A stretch of 64,000 bases of DNA from Anaerolineae bacterium (GCA_023151115.1 JAKLJP010000037.1:1-64000); one strand, 5' to 3'. Counted from the first letter of the stretch, positions 54,399 through 63,310 are shown. The notes: generated by a model from the letters alone, not told the origin. Translations and numbers: made by a program.

Positions 54399-54432
54399 TT
54401 TACTTGACAGAGTCAAGTAAATATGGGATAAT
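54399..54432 (+). promoter_or_regulatory. Promoter with perfect operator of the MarR-GNAT gene
   Basis: TTGACA (54404-54409) and GATAAT (54427-54432) have a 17-nt spacer. The -35 is embedded in a perfect 10-bp inverted repeat TTTACTTGAC-AGA-GTCAAGTAAA (54399-54421). A repressor bound there would block RNA polymerase; the encoded MarR domain is the obvious candidate. Confidence 0.8.
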
Positions 54433-54465
54433 GCTTTAACCAAAACAGTTCAAAAGGCGTCCCTC

Positions 54466-55395
54466 ATGATTGAAACAAATCTCCAGCAGCGGGTTGAAGC
54501 GGTGCGCCAATTCAATCGCTTTTACACCCGGCAGATTGGCCTTTTGCAGGAAAATTTATTACGCAGCCCCTTTTCCCTGACCGAAGCCCGTGTTATTTAT
54601 GAACTGGCTCAGCGAGAAAAACCCACAGCCACCGAATTGGGGCAGGAATTGGGGCTGGACGCAGGGTATCTCAGCCGGATGCTGCGCAATTTTAGTAGGA
54701 ACGGCCTGATTGACAAGCAGCCATCGGCCACTGATGGCCGGCAAAGCCTGTTGTGGCTGACCGAGGCGGGGCAAGCCGCTTTTGCTGCCCTCAACGCCAG
54801 CTCACACCACCAGATCGAAACGATGCTCAATGAGCTATCCCCGGCTGAACAAAACCGGCTGGTCGAGGCGATGCAGACCATCAAGGGGCTGCTTGGCGCA
54901 CCGCCGGAGCAGAAAGTCCCTTATATTCTGCGGCCTCACCGGCCCGGCGATATGGGCTGGGTGGTACAGCGGCATGGGGCGCTGTATGCTGAGGAGTACG
55001 GCTGGAATGAGCAGTTCGAGGCGCTGGTGGCAGAGATTGTGGCCCAATTTATTCAGAACTTCGATCCCCAACGGGAGCGCTGCTGGATTGCCGAGAAAAA
55101 TGGCGAGAATGTGGGTTCGGTGTTTCTGGTAAAACAATCGGAGCGCGTGGCTAAATTGCGCCTGCTGCTGGTCGAACCCAAAGCGCGTGGACTGGGCATT
55201 GGCGCTCGGTTGGTCAACGAGTGTATTGGCTTCGCCCGGCAGGCCGGTTACGACAAAATTACCCTCTGGACCAACAACATTTTGTTGGCCGCTCGCCATA
55301 TCTACCAAGAGGCCGGCTTCCAATTGGTGCATGAGGAGGCCCACCACAGTTTTGGTCAAGATTTGGTTGGGGAGACCTGGGAATTAGTGCTGTAA
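54466..55395 (+). CDS. MarR-GNAT fusion protein
   Basis: A 309-residue two-domain protein. The MarR winged helix (about 1-145) includes FSLTEARVIYELAQREKPTA and LGLDAGYLSRMLRNFSRNGL. The C-terminal GNAT acetyltransferase (about 155-309) has LRLLLVEPKARGLGIGARLV as motif A and YDKITLWTNNILLAARHIYQ. Such fusions regulate genes and acetylate small molecules or proteins; the substrate is unknown. It is probably self-repressed through the operator over its promoter. Divergent from the AraC gene. Confidence 0.92.
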   Translation: MIETNLQQRVEAVRQFNRFYTRQIGLLQENLLRSPFSLTEARVIYELAQREKPTATELGQELGLDAGYLSRMLRNFSRNGLIDKQPSATDGRQSLLWLTEAGQAAFAALNASSHHQIETMLNELSPAEQNRLVEAMQTIKGLLGAPPEQKVPYILRPHRPGDMGWVVQRHGALYAEEYGWNEQFEALVAEIVAQFIQNFDPQRERCWIAEKNGENVGSVFLVKQSERVAKLRLLLVEPKARGLGIGARLVNECIGFARQAGYDKITLWTNNILLAARHIYQEAGFQLVHEEAHHSFGQDLVGETWELVL

Positions 55396-55466
55396 AGGTT
55401 TTCCTGTAGAGGAAGTATGGCTATTGGTAAACTCATCTGCATGAACAGTCAGCTATCGGCGGTCAC

Positions 55467-57878
55467 TCAAGCATAGGCCAAACTCTCCCGCACGCTGATG
55501 CGGGTGGCGCTGCGGGCCGGAACAATGGCGGCCAGGGCTGCGATGACCAGGATAACCCCCAGCCAGATCAAGACCGCCCCATAGTTATAACTATAATCCA
55601 GGTCAATATCCAGCATGGTCTGGCCCAACTGTTGGGCCACCGGGTAGCCGATGAGATACGACAGAGGCACGGCTACGGCCCAACTGAACAATCCTTGCAA
55701 GACCCCTTCCATCACAAACATACCCATAATCGAGCGGGAACCCGCCCCAATGGCCCGCATCACCCCAATCTCGCGGGTGCGCTCGACCACGCTGATGGAC
55801 AGCGCGCCCATCAAGCCAATCCCGCCGACCAGGGCCACGATGACGGCCAGCATCAGCAGCATATTGATGTTGATAGCGTACTGGCTATCGGCAAACTGGC
55901 GGTCTTCAAAGGTGGTGCCGGTTCCTTGAAGCTGCAACTCCATATTGCGTTCTTCAAACATGGTTTGCAGTTGATTGGAGATGTCTGCCAGATAAGACTC
56001 ATCGTGCTGATCGGTCTGCACCAGCAGCCGGGTGCCGCGATTATGCTTGTTGGTCACATCATAGACGGTCTCGAGGGGAGCGAAGATAGGCACGCTGCCA
56101 AAGTTGTCGTTAAAAGCAGTTTGGTAAATGCCGATGATTTCCCATTCCACATTTTGGCCCAGGCCGTTCAGATTTAGGGTCACCATCTGGCCGACGCTAA
56201 AGCCGTTGTCGTCGGCGGCGTCTTTGCTGACCACAATGACTCGTTCATCACCCGGCTCGATCCAGCGCCCGGCGACAATCATGGGGCGGTAGGTGGGCGT
56301 GCCGGCGGGCAGGCCGGTCAAATCGGCGCTAACTCCGGCGTCACGCAAGCGCTGACCTTCCTTGAGGATGGAGACAGGTTGGGTCAGCCAGACTTCGGCC
56401 CCTTCGACGCCCGGTACGGTTTGGGCCATTTTCACCAGCCGGTCGGCCCGCTGGCGGTCTTCAAAATTGATTCGGACATCGTAGGCTCGCCGGTTCAGGT
56501 CGTTGGTCACGGTCAAATCGGTTGAGGCGGCCAGGCTGACGACCATTAAAAACATCGTGCCGGCAGTAATCAGCACCAGTTGGGTCAGCAATAAGCGACC
56601 TTTGCGCCGGAACATATTGGCCAGGGCGATGGCGTAGGGCGAGGAAAAGAAGCGCCGGCCCACTCGCTCCACCCAGCGGTCGAGCCAGTTGGAGCCAAAG
56701 TCGCCGCCGAGGCCGTAGCTGGCAATGGCCTGGCGTACGGTAATACCCGCTCCACTCAACACAGGGCGTAGGGCCGCCAGCAGCGGAATCAGCAGCGCGG
56801 CCACAGCCTGCCAGGTCAAGGCGACAGTTGAGATTTGGAAGCTATCAAAATCAATATTGAACAAATTTAGAAAGGTGCGGGTCAGGGTGTAGGCCACCCA
56901 CGCTCCCGGCAGCAGCGAGACGGCAAAGGCCAGCAGGCCGTAAACCAGCACAGTAGTCAGGTAGATTTTGAGAATGGTGGCGGTGCTGCCACCGACCGCT
57001 TTGATGATGCCAATCTGGTTGATTTGCTCGGTGATAATGGCGGTCATGGTGTTGGTTACGAGGATGACGCTCATAATCAGCGAGATGACCGCCAGAATTT
57101 GCAGCACAAAGTTAAAGCCTTCGACAAAGAGGCGGCCCCAATGCTCGTCGGGGTTCTGATAGATGGCTCCGCCCACCCGGATGTCCTCTTTGCCCAAATT
57201 CTCTTTGATTTCCGAGGCAATCTGGCGGGCAAATTCGGGGCTGTACGGTTCGACCTGTACCAGCAGTTGGTTAAATTCGCCTTCGGGGATATTGAAGCGT
57301 TCCAGGCCCTGCGCGTCTACAAAAAAGCGCGGCTCGCCGCCGAAAGAGGGCGGCGGGACAAAGGGGTGGCGGATTTTGCCGCTGACGGTCAGCGCCCGGT
57401 CGGTTTTGTCCAGCTCAAAGATAATCTTGTCGCCCAGGTTGATGTGGTAAAAGTCGCTGGCCGAGCGGTCAACGCCGATATTGTCTTTTTCAGGCCAGGT
57501 TCCAGCTTTGAGTTGCAGTAAATCATAAGTCTGATCTTCAAAATCGTCGCGCATGATCAGCACGGCTGCTTCCCACTCATCCTGGGGCTGAAGCTTATAG
57601 CGGGTCGAAACCTGGTTGAGCACTTCGATATCCACCACCCCCTCGATGTTTTTCAGGCGAATGGCCGTATCCCGGTCAATCCGATCCTGCAAGGTCAGGT
57701 TAATGTGCGAGGGCAACACGGCCCGGTGGGCCGCGTCCATGCCCGAAAGCAGTTGGTCAGCCTCGCCAAAAATCGCCCCGACGGCAAACACTCCGGCGGC
57801 AATGCTCAGCACTGCCAGCAGCGTCCGTACTTTATGATGCCACAAATCAGACCAGACTTTGCGCCAGATGACTCCCAT
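55467..57878 (-). CDS. ABC transporter permease, FtsX/MacB family, two modules
   Basis: An 803-residue permease of the type VII (MacB/LolCE-like) family. An N-terminal helix (RTLLAVLSIAAGVFAVGAIF) is followed by a large extracytoplasmic domain, then three helices of the first FtsX module (about 255-390). The second half repeats this, with GRLLLTQLVLITAGTMFLMV, another outside domain, and a C-terminal FtsX module with VVERTREIGVMRAIGAGSRS. It couples ATP hydrolysis in the cytosol to mechanical work outside the membrane, such as export or lipoprotein handling. Its ATPase is encoded directly upstream. No membrane-fusion protein is present, so it is not a full MacAB system. Confidence 0.92.
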   Translation of the reverse strand: MGVIWRKVWSDLWHHKVRTLLAVLSIAAGVFAVGAIFGEADQLLSGMDAAHRAVLPSHINLTLQDRIDRDTAIRLKNIEGVVDIEVLNQVSTRYKLQPQDEWEAAVLIMRDDFEDQTYDLLQLKAGTWPEKDNIGVDRSASDFYHINLGDKIIFELDKTDRALTVSGKIRHPFVPPPSFGGEPRFFVDAQGLERFNIPEGEFNQLLVQVEPYSPEFARQIASEIKENLGKEDIRVGGAIYQNPDEHWGRLFVEGFNFVLQILAVISLIMSVILVTNTMTAIITEQINQIGIIKAVGGSTATILKIYLTTVLVYGLLAFAVSLLPGAWVAYTLTRTFLNLFNIDFDSFQISTVALTWQAVAALLIPLLAALRPVLSGAGITVRQAIASYGLGGDFGSNWLDRWVERVGRRFFSSPYAIALANMFRRKGRLLLTQLVLITAGTMFLMVVSLAASTDLTVTNDLNRRAYDVRINFEDRQRADRLVKMAQTVPGVEGAEVWLTQPVSILKEGQRLRDAGVSADLTGLPAGTPTYRPMIVAGRWIEPGDERVIVVSKDAADDNGFSVGQMVTLNLNGLGQNVEWEIIGIYQTAFNDNFGSVPIFAPLETVYDVTNKHNRGTRLLVQTDQHDESYLADISNQLQTMFEERNMELQLQGTGTTFEDRQFADSQYAININMLLMLAVIVALVGGIGLMGALSISVVERTREIGVMRAIGAGSRSIMGMFVMEGVLQGLFSWAVAVPLSYLIGYPVAQQLGQTMLDIDLDYSYNYGAVLIWLGVILVIAALAAIVPARSATRISVRESLAYA

Positions 57879-57909
57879 TGGATTGTGACCCCCTTTGTTT
57901 GCAAATTTT

Positions 57910-58004
57910 ACGTCTTGCGTGATACGTAAAAATTAAACGGAAGACGCAACACGCACCACAATAAATCGTAAATCCAAAATCGTAAATCGTAAATCTAAAA
58001 TCGC
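57910..58004. repeat. Two heptad arrays (CTTGCGT and AAATCGT units)
   Basis: GTCTTGCGTGATACGT / ACGCAACACGC (57910-57957) is followed by ATCGTAAATCCAAAATCGTA and further AAATCGT/AAATCTA units to 58004, all with 7-nt period. The second array covers the stop codon of the ATPase gene at 57995. Confidence 0.8.
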
Positions 58005-58690
58005 TCGTCTCTGGTAATCTTCCCATCCATTATTTCCACCACACGCGGCACGCGCCGGGCCAGTTCTTTGTCGTGCGTGACCATAATCATGGTTTTGCCC
58101 TGGCTGACCAGTTGGCTAAAGAGGTCGAAGACCTCGCCGGCCATGCGCGAGTCGAGGTTGCCGGTGGGTTCATCGCCGACCAGGAGGGGCGGGTCGTTGG
58201 CCAGGGCGCGGGCAATGGCGGCCCGCTGCTGCTGTCCCCCGGAAACCATGCTCGGCAGTTTCTCGGCCTGGTCGGCCAAGCCGACCATTTCCAACAAACT
58301 CATCGCCCGTTCACGCCGTTCTTTGGGCGTGTATTTGTTGGCAAAATCCATCGGCATGACTACGTTTTGTAGCAAGCTCAAGGCCGGCAGCATCTGAAAA
58401 AACTGAAAGATGACGCCGACATTCTCCCCCCGCCAGGCCGCCAATTTGTTTTCGCTCATGTGGTGGACTTCCTGCCCGGTGACGATGACCTCGCCCTCCG
58501 AAGGCCGGTCAATGCCGGTAATCATGTTGAGCAGGGTAGATTTGCCGTTGCCCGACGGCCCGACGATGGATACAAACTCACCCTGTTTCACGTCAAAGGA
58601 AACGCCTTTGAGAATGGTCACGTTCTTATCCCCGACCGGAAAGCTTTTGACCACGTTTTTGATTTCGATAATGTTGCTGCTTGTCTGCAT
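57995..58690 (-). CDS. ABC transporter ATP-binding protein, LolD/MacB type
   Basis: A 231-residue ATPase. Walker A GPSGNGKSTLLNMITG, signature MVSGGQQQRAAIARAL, Walker B PLLVGDEPTGNLDSR and the H-loop in IMVTHDKELA. It pairs with the FtsX-type permease encoded just downstream. The ATG at 58690 is preceded by GGGG-containing sequence of moderate quality. The stop codon lies within the heptad array, so the last residues of the protein may have been set by the repeat. Confidence 0.93.
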   Translation of the reverse strand: MQTSSNIIEIKNVVKSFPVGDKNVTILKGVSFDVKQGEFVSIVGPSGNGKSTLLNMITGIDRPSEGEVIVTGQEVHHMSENKLAAWRGENVGVIFQFFQMLPALSLLQNVVMPMDFANKYTPKERRERAMSLLEMVGLADQAEKLPSMVSGGQQQRAAIARALANDPPLLVGDEPTGNLDSRMAGEVFDLFSQLVSQGKTMIMVTHDKELARRVPRVVEIMDGKITRDERF

Positions 58691-58857
58691 GATGATTGTC
58701 CCCCTGTTGGTTGACCGGGGACGAGGGACGGGGCATAAAACCCGGTACCCCGTCTCCGGTCTCCGGTCTGTTCTTTTTATGCTCCCATTTTGCCCGATGA
58801 AGGGTCACATGCGATAGTGCCGGAAGTCATAGGCGGGGTCACTTGGGAGGGGCAAAC
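58691..58857. repeat. Gene-free stretch with G-rich tandem hairpin
   Basis: GGGGACGAGGGACGGGG (about 58718-58734) faces CCCCGTCTCCGGTCTCCGG (about 58757-58775), again short tandem units in opposing arms, directly upstream of the ATPase start. The rest of the stretch shows nothing recognisable. Confidence 0.5.
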
Positions 58858-59054
58858 AAAAAGGGCAAGCCTCATTGGTGGCTTTACCTTAAATCGTGAT
58901 GGGCTAATCGGCATCCGTCGAGCGTTGAAACGCCCGGCTCAGCCAGGTGAAAGCCCGCTGAAGCAGGCTAAAAATGTCCCTTTGAGCCGGTTTTGAACCG
59001 GCTTTCACCTGTTATAGCCGGGGGCTTCCAGCCCTCGGCGGACTTGCCCTTTTT
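58858..59054. repeat. 197-nt nested palindromic element
   Basis: Outer perfect arms AAAAAGGGCAAG (58858-58869) and CTTGCCCTTTTT (59043-59054) enclose AGGTGAAAGCC (58945-58955) / GGCTTTCACCT (59000-59010), AGCCGGTTTTGAACCGGCT and a third hairpin CCGGGGGCTTCCAGCCCTCGG. There is no coding frame. It may be a non-autonomous mobile element or a structured RNA. Confidence 0.7.
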
Positions 59055-59114
59055 CTAAATTTTGATTAGCAGAGGGATGGGAATGTTGGTATAATGCTTT
59101 ATGATTGAGGCAGA

Positions 59115-59477
59115 GTGGTGGCAAAGGTTATCGGGTTTGGTGAGTCTGGAAAATTTGATATTGAAAAGTTACGCGCTGATGTTGCTTCAGGGAAGCGTCC
59201 TTTGCGCATTACTTCTCATGCTCAGATTGAGGCTTTTAAGGATGGACTACTACTGGCAGATTTGCGCTATGTTTTTGAACGTGGAGAAGTGATAGAAATA
59301 TATCCCGATAATCAACGGGGGTTGTTGCATGGCATATTACCAGAGTGCAATTTGCCTGCACATATTGTGGTAGAGGATACTCCGATAGAGGGCGTGATTG
59401 TCACGGCCTACATTCCCGATAAAGGCCAGTGGATTGCTAATGTTCGCAGAAAAGGAAGCAAAGGGAAGAAAAGATGA
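59115..59477 (+). CDS. DUF4258 protein, probable toxin
   Basis: A 120-residue protein of the DUF4258 type: ITSHAQIEAFKDGLLLADLR with the conserved SxHAxxR/E-like helix, VIEIYPDNQRGLLHGILPEC, and the strand GVIVTAYIPDKGQWI. The family resembles RelE-fold toxins and is often paired with YgiT-type zinc-finger proteins, as here. GTG start (two adjacent GTG codons possible), with GAGG just upstream. The stop overlaps the partner start by 4 nt. Confidence 0.75.
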   Translation: MVAKVIGFGESGKFDIEKLRADVASGKRPLRITSHAQIEAFKDGLLLADLRYVFERGEVIEIYPDNQRGLLHGILPECNLPAHIVVEDTPIEGVIVTAYIPDKGQWIANVRRKGSKGKKR

Positions 59478-59737
59478 AATGTTCAGTTTGTGCTAACGAA
59501 ACACAAAAAAATGGCGTCGCCACTCAAGTCTTTCGCCGGGCCGGTGTGACCGTAACCGTGACTGGAATACCGGCTGTGTCTATCTGCCCTTACTGTGGTA
59601 ATGCAGTGTTGGATTGGACCGTCGCTCAACAAGTTGAAGACCTTATTCATCCTCTGTTTCAGTGGGCTGAAACCCACACTCTACCAAAGCCGATTGTAAC
59701 CATTACTTTTCCCGAACCTCAAGCATTGGCAGCTTGA
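59474..59737 (+). CDS. YgiT-type zinc-finger protein, probable antitoxin
   Basis: An 87-residue protein with two CxxC knuckles (CSVC at residues 3-6 and CPYCG near 40) forming one zinc site, as in YgiT/MqsA N-termini, followed by a short helical tail (TVAQQVEDLIHPLFQ). It lacks the Xre-type DNA-binding domain of full MqsA. It overlaps the DUF4258 gene by 4 nt and is its likely antitoxin, in the toxin-first order of MqsRA-like systems. Confidence 0.78.
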   Translation: MKCSVCANETQKNGVATQVFRRAGVTVTVTGIPAVSICPYCGNAVLDWTVAQQVEDLIHPLFQWAETHTLPKPIVTITFPEPQALAA

Positions 59738-59802
59738 CTCAGTTTGCACCAGTGAGATTCAAAAATAGCTGGCTATCTGATTCTTGTGCCGGGGGGCTTG
59801 AA

Positions 59803-60117
59803 ATGGACACCTTTTGGAGAACAATTATTTGGCAGCAGTATACCAAAGGCGAACTACAAAGCTATCTCGATCACTGCCGCCGGAAGTGCCAGGCGACGCT
59901 GGAAGCGATGTCGGACGAAAAGGCCCGCCAACGCTGCCAATTCTCGTGGGGCGAGGTCAGCTTTGCCGAGTTATTATTGTACACCATGCGCCATGTTCAG
60001 GAGCATGCCGCCCAGTTGAACCTGATTCTGGGGCAGAAAGTCGGTTCGGCTCCCGGCTGGGTTGCACGGGCGCAGCGCAGCCAGAGCAACGAAATCACCC
60101 CCTTTGATACACCCTAA
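59803..60117 (+). CDS. C-terminal half of a DinB-family protein
   Basis: A 104-residue frame matching only the second half of DinB/YfiT-like four-helix proteins: ELQSYLDHCRRKCQATLEAM, the helix EVSFAELLLYTMRHVQEHAAQL with the metal-type His residues, and the end APGWVARAQRS. Full-length relatives have about 80 more residues with two helices and one more metal ligand, absent here. The ATG at 59803 is a plausible start, with G-rich sequence before it. It is likely a truncated, decaying gene, though an independent small protein cannot be excluded. Confidence 0.55.
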   Translation: MDTFWRTIIWQQYTKGELQSYLDHCRRKCQATLEAMSDEKARQRCQFSWGEVSFAELLLYTMRHVQEHAAQLNLILGQKVGSAPGWVARAQRSQSNEITPFDTP

Positions 60118-60152
60118 CCGCCAGCTTTGGCGTAAGTACTTCCTTTGAGGTT

Positions 60153-62612
60153 CTATGGCGTTTCCTTGATGACCAAATTATCAAATTCAACGATAAGGGT
60201 TTGGTCTGCCTCAAATAGACTAACCGCTAAAGCTATCTCACCGGTCTCTGTTAAAGTAATATCCGGCTTTGTTGTTATTAGCTCTTGACCGTTAGCATAA
60301 ATTGTAAATTTCGAATCCTTAGCCAGGAGAGCAAACGTATTGGTTTCTCCTGGTTTCAGATTGATGAACTTGCTGAATGTGTCGGCTTGAGGACGCGGCT
60401 TTATCCACTGTCCATCTTTCCTCGCGTCCAGTCTATACATCCCCTCCTCTTTGAAGAGGAGATGGTAATAATTCCCATCATTCCGCCGAAATTGGAGACC
60501 TATGCCGATATCGTCGCCTTGGCTAGCTATCTCAACAATAGTGGCTTCGAATTGGAGATAGAAATCCTTGGCAGGTTTGGTAGGAACCGTTACATGTTTG
60601 GTTACAGCCTGTTTTGATTCGACTCGCCACCGAAGTTTGCCGCCATCAATTTGAGCTTCGCTAATCGAATACTCATCGTCATGAAATTCTGCATCCCAAC
60701 CCTGGACGTTTGAGCTAAAATCCTCCTCAAACAAGATAGTGGCATTGGCAATAGCAGTGGCCTGCGCTATGGCGGTGGCCGTAGGTGCAAGCCGGGCTAG
60801 GGTCATGGCATTGGCCGTAGCAGTAACGGCGGTTTCGATCTCAGATTTCGGTCTGGCCAACGGTAGTTCTTCGATAACCAGATTATCAAAATCAACTTTT
60901 AAAACTTCTTCTCCGCTGTCCAGGCCAATCCCCAGCCATATCGAGCCTGGCTCATTCAAAGTTGGATCAGATATAGTGGCTAACTCCTGGCTATTGGCAT
61001 AAATGGTAAAATTTGTATCTGTTACCAAAATCTCAAATGTATTCGTTATACCTTGATCCAGTTTGAAGGCGTCACTCGTAAAACTCTTCTTTTTTTCAAA
61101 ATTTTCATCTTGTTTTAACCAAAGGGCATAGGTATTTTCTTCAAAATCAAGCTGGTAAAGGTCATTCGCTTCATTTTCTCGGAAGGCGATTGAAATATTT
61201 ACTTCCCCATAATTATCAGGAGCTTCGCTGATGGTGGCCTCAAACCGCAATCGGAAATCTCTAAGGGAAAGACCAGGAACCTGCACCCAAGAACCTGTGC
61301 CCTGCTTGGATTTGATGGTCAGCCGGTATTGGCCGTCGTCAGTAAACTCATAGTAATAATCCCCCTTTTGGCCCGACCTGGGTTTTGTCTGCCATCCTCT
61401 CATATTTGAACCAAAATCTTCGTCCACCACTACTACGGCATTAGCCATAGCGGTCCTGCGGGCAGCGGCGGTAGCAGTTGGGGCAACCACTCTGGCTGTC
61501 GCCGTGGTTCGGATTTCCGGCACTTTGTCGTCGGGAACGAGTTCGGTAATCATCAGGTTATCAAAATCGGCGACAGTAGTTTGATTGGCCGGTTGATACA
61601 CGACCAGGTAAATTTCACCCGCCTCAGTAAAGGTCGAGTCCGTTACGGTAGCCAGTTCCCGGTCATTAGCATAAAGAGTAAAATTTGAGTCTACAACTCG
61701 GATAGCCAAACGGTTGACGAGTTTTAGGTTAAGTTTAATATTATCGCTAACCGTTGAGAACTCAAGATCAATGATCTTGCCATTTTGCCTTATCTGAACA
61801 TTGTAAGCGCCCTGATTGTCAAAGTTGACTCGATAATAATTATTGTCATCCTGTAAGCGGAATAAAATCGCAATTCCGGCGTCGTTGGATGGCGCATCAA
61901 GGGTGGCATCGAATTCAAGCCAAAAATCTTTGGTGGAAAAGTTGGGGATTGGCTCGGAATAAAATATATCATTTTGCTTGGAGATGATTGTCCAATGATA
62001 CGTACCGCCGATAATTTGTAGTTGCCCACTCGCCAAATCATCATCGAACGGTTCTACATCCCAGCTGTGTCCATTTGAACTGAAATCATCCCGAAATGAG
62101 AGAATCTCCTGGAGCTTTACTACTGTGGGTATTGTTGTTGGTTCGGGGGAACTGACCGCATCCTGATTGTCTATTTCGGTGGTCAATTGATCGGTTATAG
62201 TGGCTGTTGAAAATGACGGAAATGGGGAGATATTGAATATGAAACTGATGACGATCAGGGAAATAACCCCGCCGAGCAAAGCGTAAGGAGTCACACGCTT
62301 GAACGAAACTGGTTCGTTTTTTGGGGCGGGGAAATCCGATAATGGACCAGTAGGGAAATAGTAAGGCTGATGTTGTTCGTATTTGGCCGGGTTGTGTTCT
62401 TTAGCCCAGGACAAGAGGATATCTATTTTCGACTGCTGATCGGCATACTCAAGCAAGTGGCTAATAATTTCACGCTTGCCGGTAGCTTGAGATAATTCAT
62501 GGTAAACAGGTCTGAAATCTGGCGTATCAAAACAGAAGTTGCGCAAATCAGCATCATCAAATCCTTCGGCAAGAAGGCGACGAATTTTTCCCAGATTGTA
62601 GCGTTTGGGCAT
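60153..62612 (-). CDS. EAD-like domain, TM helix and three concanavalin-like beta-sandwich repeats
   Basis: An 819-residue protein. Residues 1-88 (MPKRYNLGKIRRLLAEGFDD, LRNFCFDTPDFRPVYHELSQ, ILLSWAKEHNPAKYEQHQPY) match the small helical effector-associated domain (EAD) type found on NLR-like and caspase-like conflict proteins. A TM helix follows (about 108-128). Then come three copies of a LamG/DUF1080-like beta-sandwich of about 190 residues (starting near 172, 390 and 625), each with a DFSSNxxGW start, a FxLRFEAT-like strand and an FTIYANxxELxT motif, separated by Ala/Thr/Met-rich linkers. Topology suggests EAD inside and sandwiches outside. ATG with AAGGAGG at 5-6 nt. Function is unknown; a receptor-like role is inferred. 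Confidence 0.72.
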   Translation of the reverse strand: MPKRYNLGKIRRLLAEGFDDADLRNFCFDTPDFRPVYHELSQATGKREIISHLLEYADQQSKIDILLSWAKEHNPAKYEQHQPYYFPTGPLSDFPAPKNEPVSFKRVTPYALLGGVISLIVISFIFNISPFPSFSTATITDQLTTEIDNQDAVSSPEPTTIPTVVKLQEILSFRDDFSSNGHSWDVEPFDDDLASGQLQIIGGTYHWTIISKQNDIFYSEPIPNFSTKDFWLEFDATLDAPSNDAGIAILFRLQDDNNYYRVNFDNQGAYNVQIRQNGKIIDLEFSTVSDNIKLNLKLVNRLAIRVVDSNFTLYANDRELATVTDSTFTEAGEIYLVVYQPANQTTVADFDNLMITELVPDDKVPEIRTTATARVVAPTATAAARRTAMANAVVVVDEDFGSNMRGWQTKPRSGQKGDYYYEFTDDGQYRLTIKSKQGTGSWVQVPGLSLRDFRLRFEATISEAPDNYGEVNISIAFRENEANDLYQLDFEENTYALWLKQDENFEKKKSFTSDAFKLDQGITNTFEILVTDTNFTIYANSQELATISDPTLNEPGSIWLGIGLDSGEEVLKVDFDNLVIEELPLARPKSEIETAVTATANAMTLARLAPTATAIAQATAIANATILFEEDFSSNVQGWDAEFHDDEYSISEAQIDGGKLRWRVESKQAVTKHVTVPTKPAKDFYLQFEATIVEIASQGDDIGIGLQFRRNDGNYYHLLFKEEGMYRLDARKDGQWIKPRPQADTFSKFINLKPGETNTFALLAKDSKFTIYANGQELITTKPDITLTETGEIALAVSLFEADQTLIVEFDNLVIKETP

Positions 62613-62684
62613 AAATCCTCCTTCAAGCAAGTAATTAATCGGTTTGCCTCAATACTCTGATAAGCCCCTGTTCTCTTTATTATA

Positions 62685-63299
62685 TCACCCTTTGCCATTC
62701 ACCAGCGCCTGAATCACCTCCGCCGCCGCCCGCCCGGCCCGGCCGCGGTGGCTGATTTGATGTTTCACCGCCCCCGGCGCTTGACCCAGAGTTTGGTTCA
62801 ACTCCGGCACAAAAAAGATGGGATCGTAGCCAAACCCGTTGCTGCCTTTGAGTTCGTAATCAATAATGCCCTCCACCGTCCCTTCAACCGTGCCAATCAA
62901 CCGCTCCGGGGTGGCCAGGGCGATGACACAGCGGAAGCGGGCAGTGCGCTGTTCCCAGGGCACGTTTTTTGCCGCCAGCTTGTCCAGCACCAGATGGCAG
63001 CGGCCCACGTGGTCATCTTTGGCCGTGCCCTCGTAGCGGGCCGAGTAGACCCCCGGCTCACCACCGAGGGCGTCCACTTCCAAACCGGAGTCGTCGGCCA
63101 GGGTGAGCAGGCCGCTGGCTTGGGCAAAGGCCTCGGCTTTAATGATGGCGTTTTCCTCAAAGGTTACGCCGGTTTCCTCCGGGTCAAGGGTAATGCCCTC
63201 GTCGGCCAGGTATGTCACCGCCACCGGCAGGTCGGCCAGAATTTCTTGATATTCTTTGACTTTGTTATGGTTGTTGCTGGCGATAAGTAGTTTGAGCAT
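62685..63299 (-). CDS. rdgB: XTP/dITP diphosphatase (RdgB/HAM1)
   Basis: A 204-residue housecleaning pyrophosphatase that hydrolyses XTP, dITP and ITP. Motifs: LLIASNNHNKVKEYQEIL, GVTFEENAIIKAEAFAQASG, LADDSGLEVDALGGEPGVYS and the Mg/nucleotide site NGFGYDPIF, with ISHRGRA at the end. The ATG at 63299 matches the family start; the open frame extends upstream through a tandem-repeat hairpin and should be ignored. GAGGGGGAC precedes it. Confidence 0.96.
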   Translation of the reverse strand: MLKLLIASNNHNKVKEYQEILADLPVAVTYLADEGITLDPEETGVTFEENAIIKAEAFAQASGLLTLADDSGLEVDALGGEPGVYSARYEGTAKDDHVGRCHLVLDKLAAKNVPWEQRTARFRCVIALATPERLIGTVEGTVEGIIDYELKGSNGFGYDPIFFVPELNQTLGQAPGAVKHQISHRGRAGRAAAEVIQALVNGKG

Positions 63300-63310
63300 T
63301 TTGTCCCCCT

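Noticed and set aside
57878..57995. MacAB-TolC-like drug efflux system at 55.5-58.7 kb
   Set aside because: There is no membrane-fusion protein or outer-membrane factor nearby, and the permease has two FtsX modules rather than the MacB arrangement, so only the general family is claimed.
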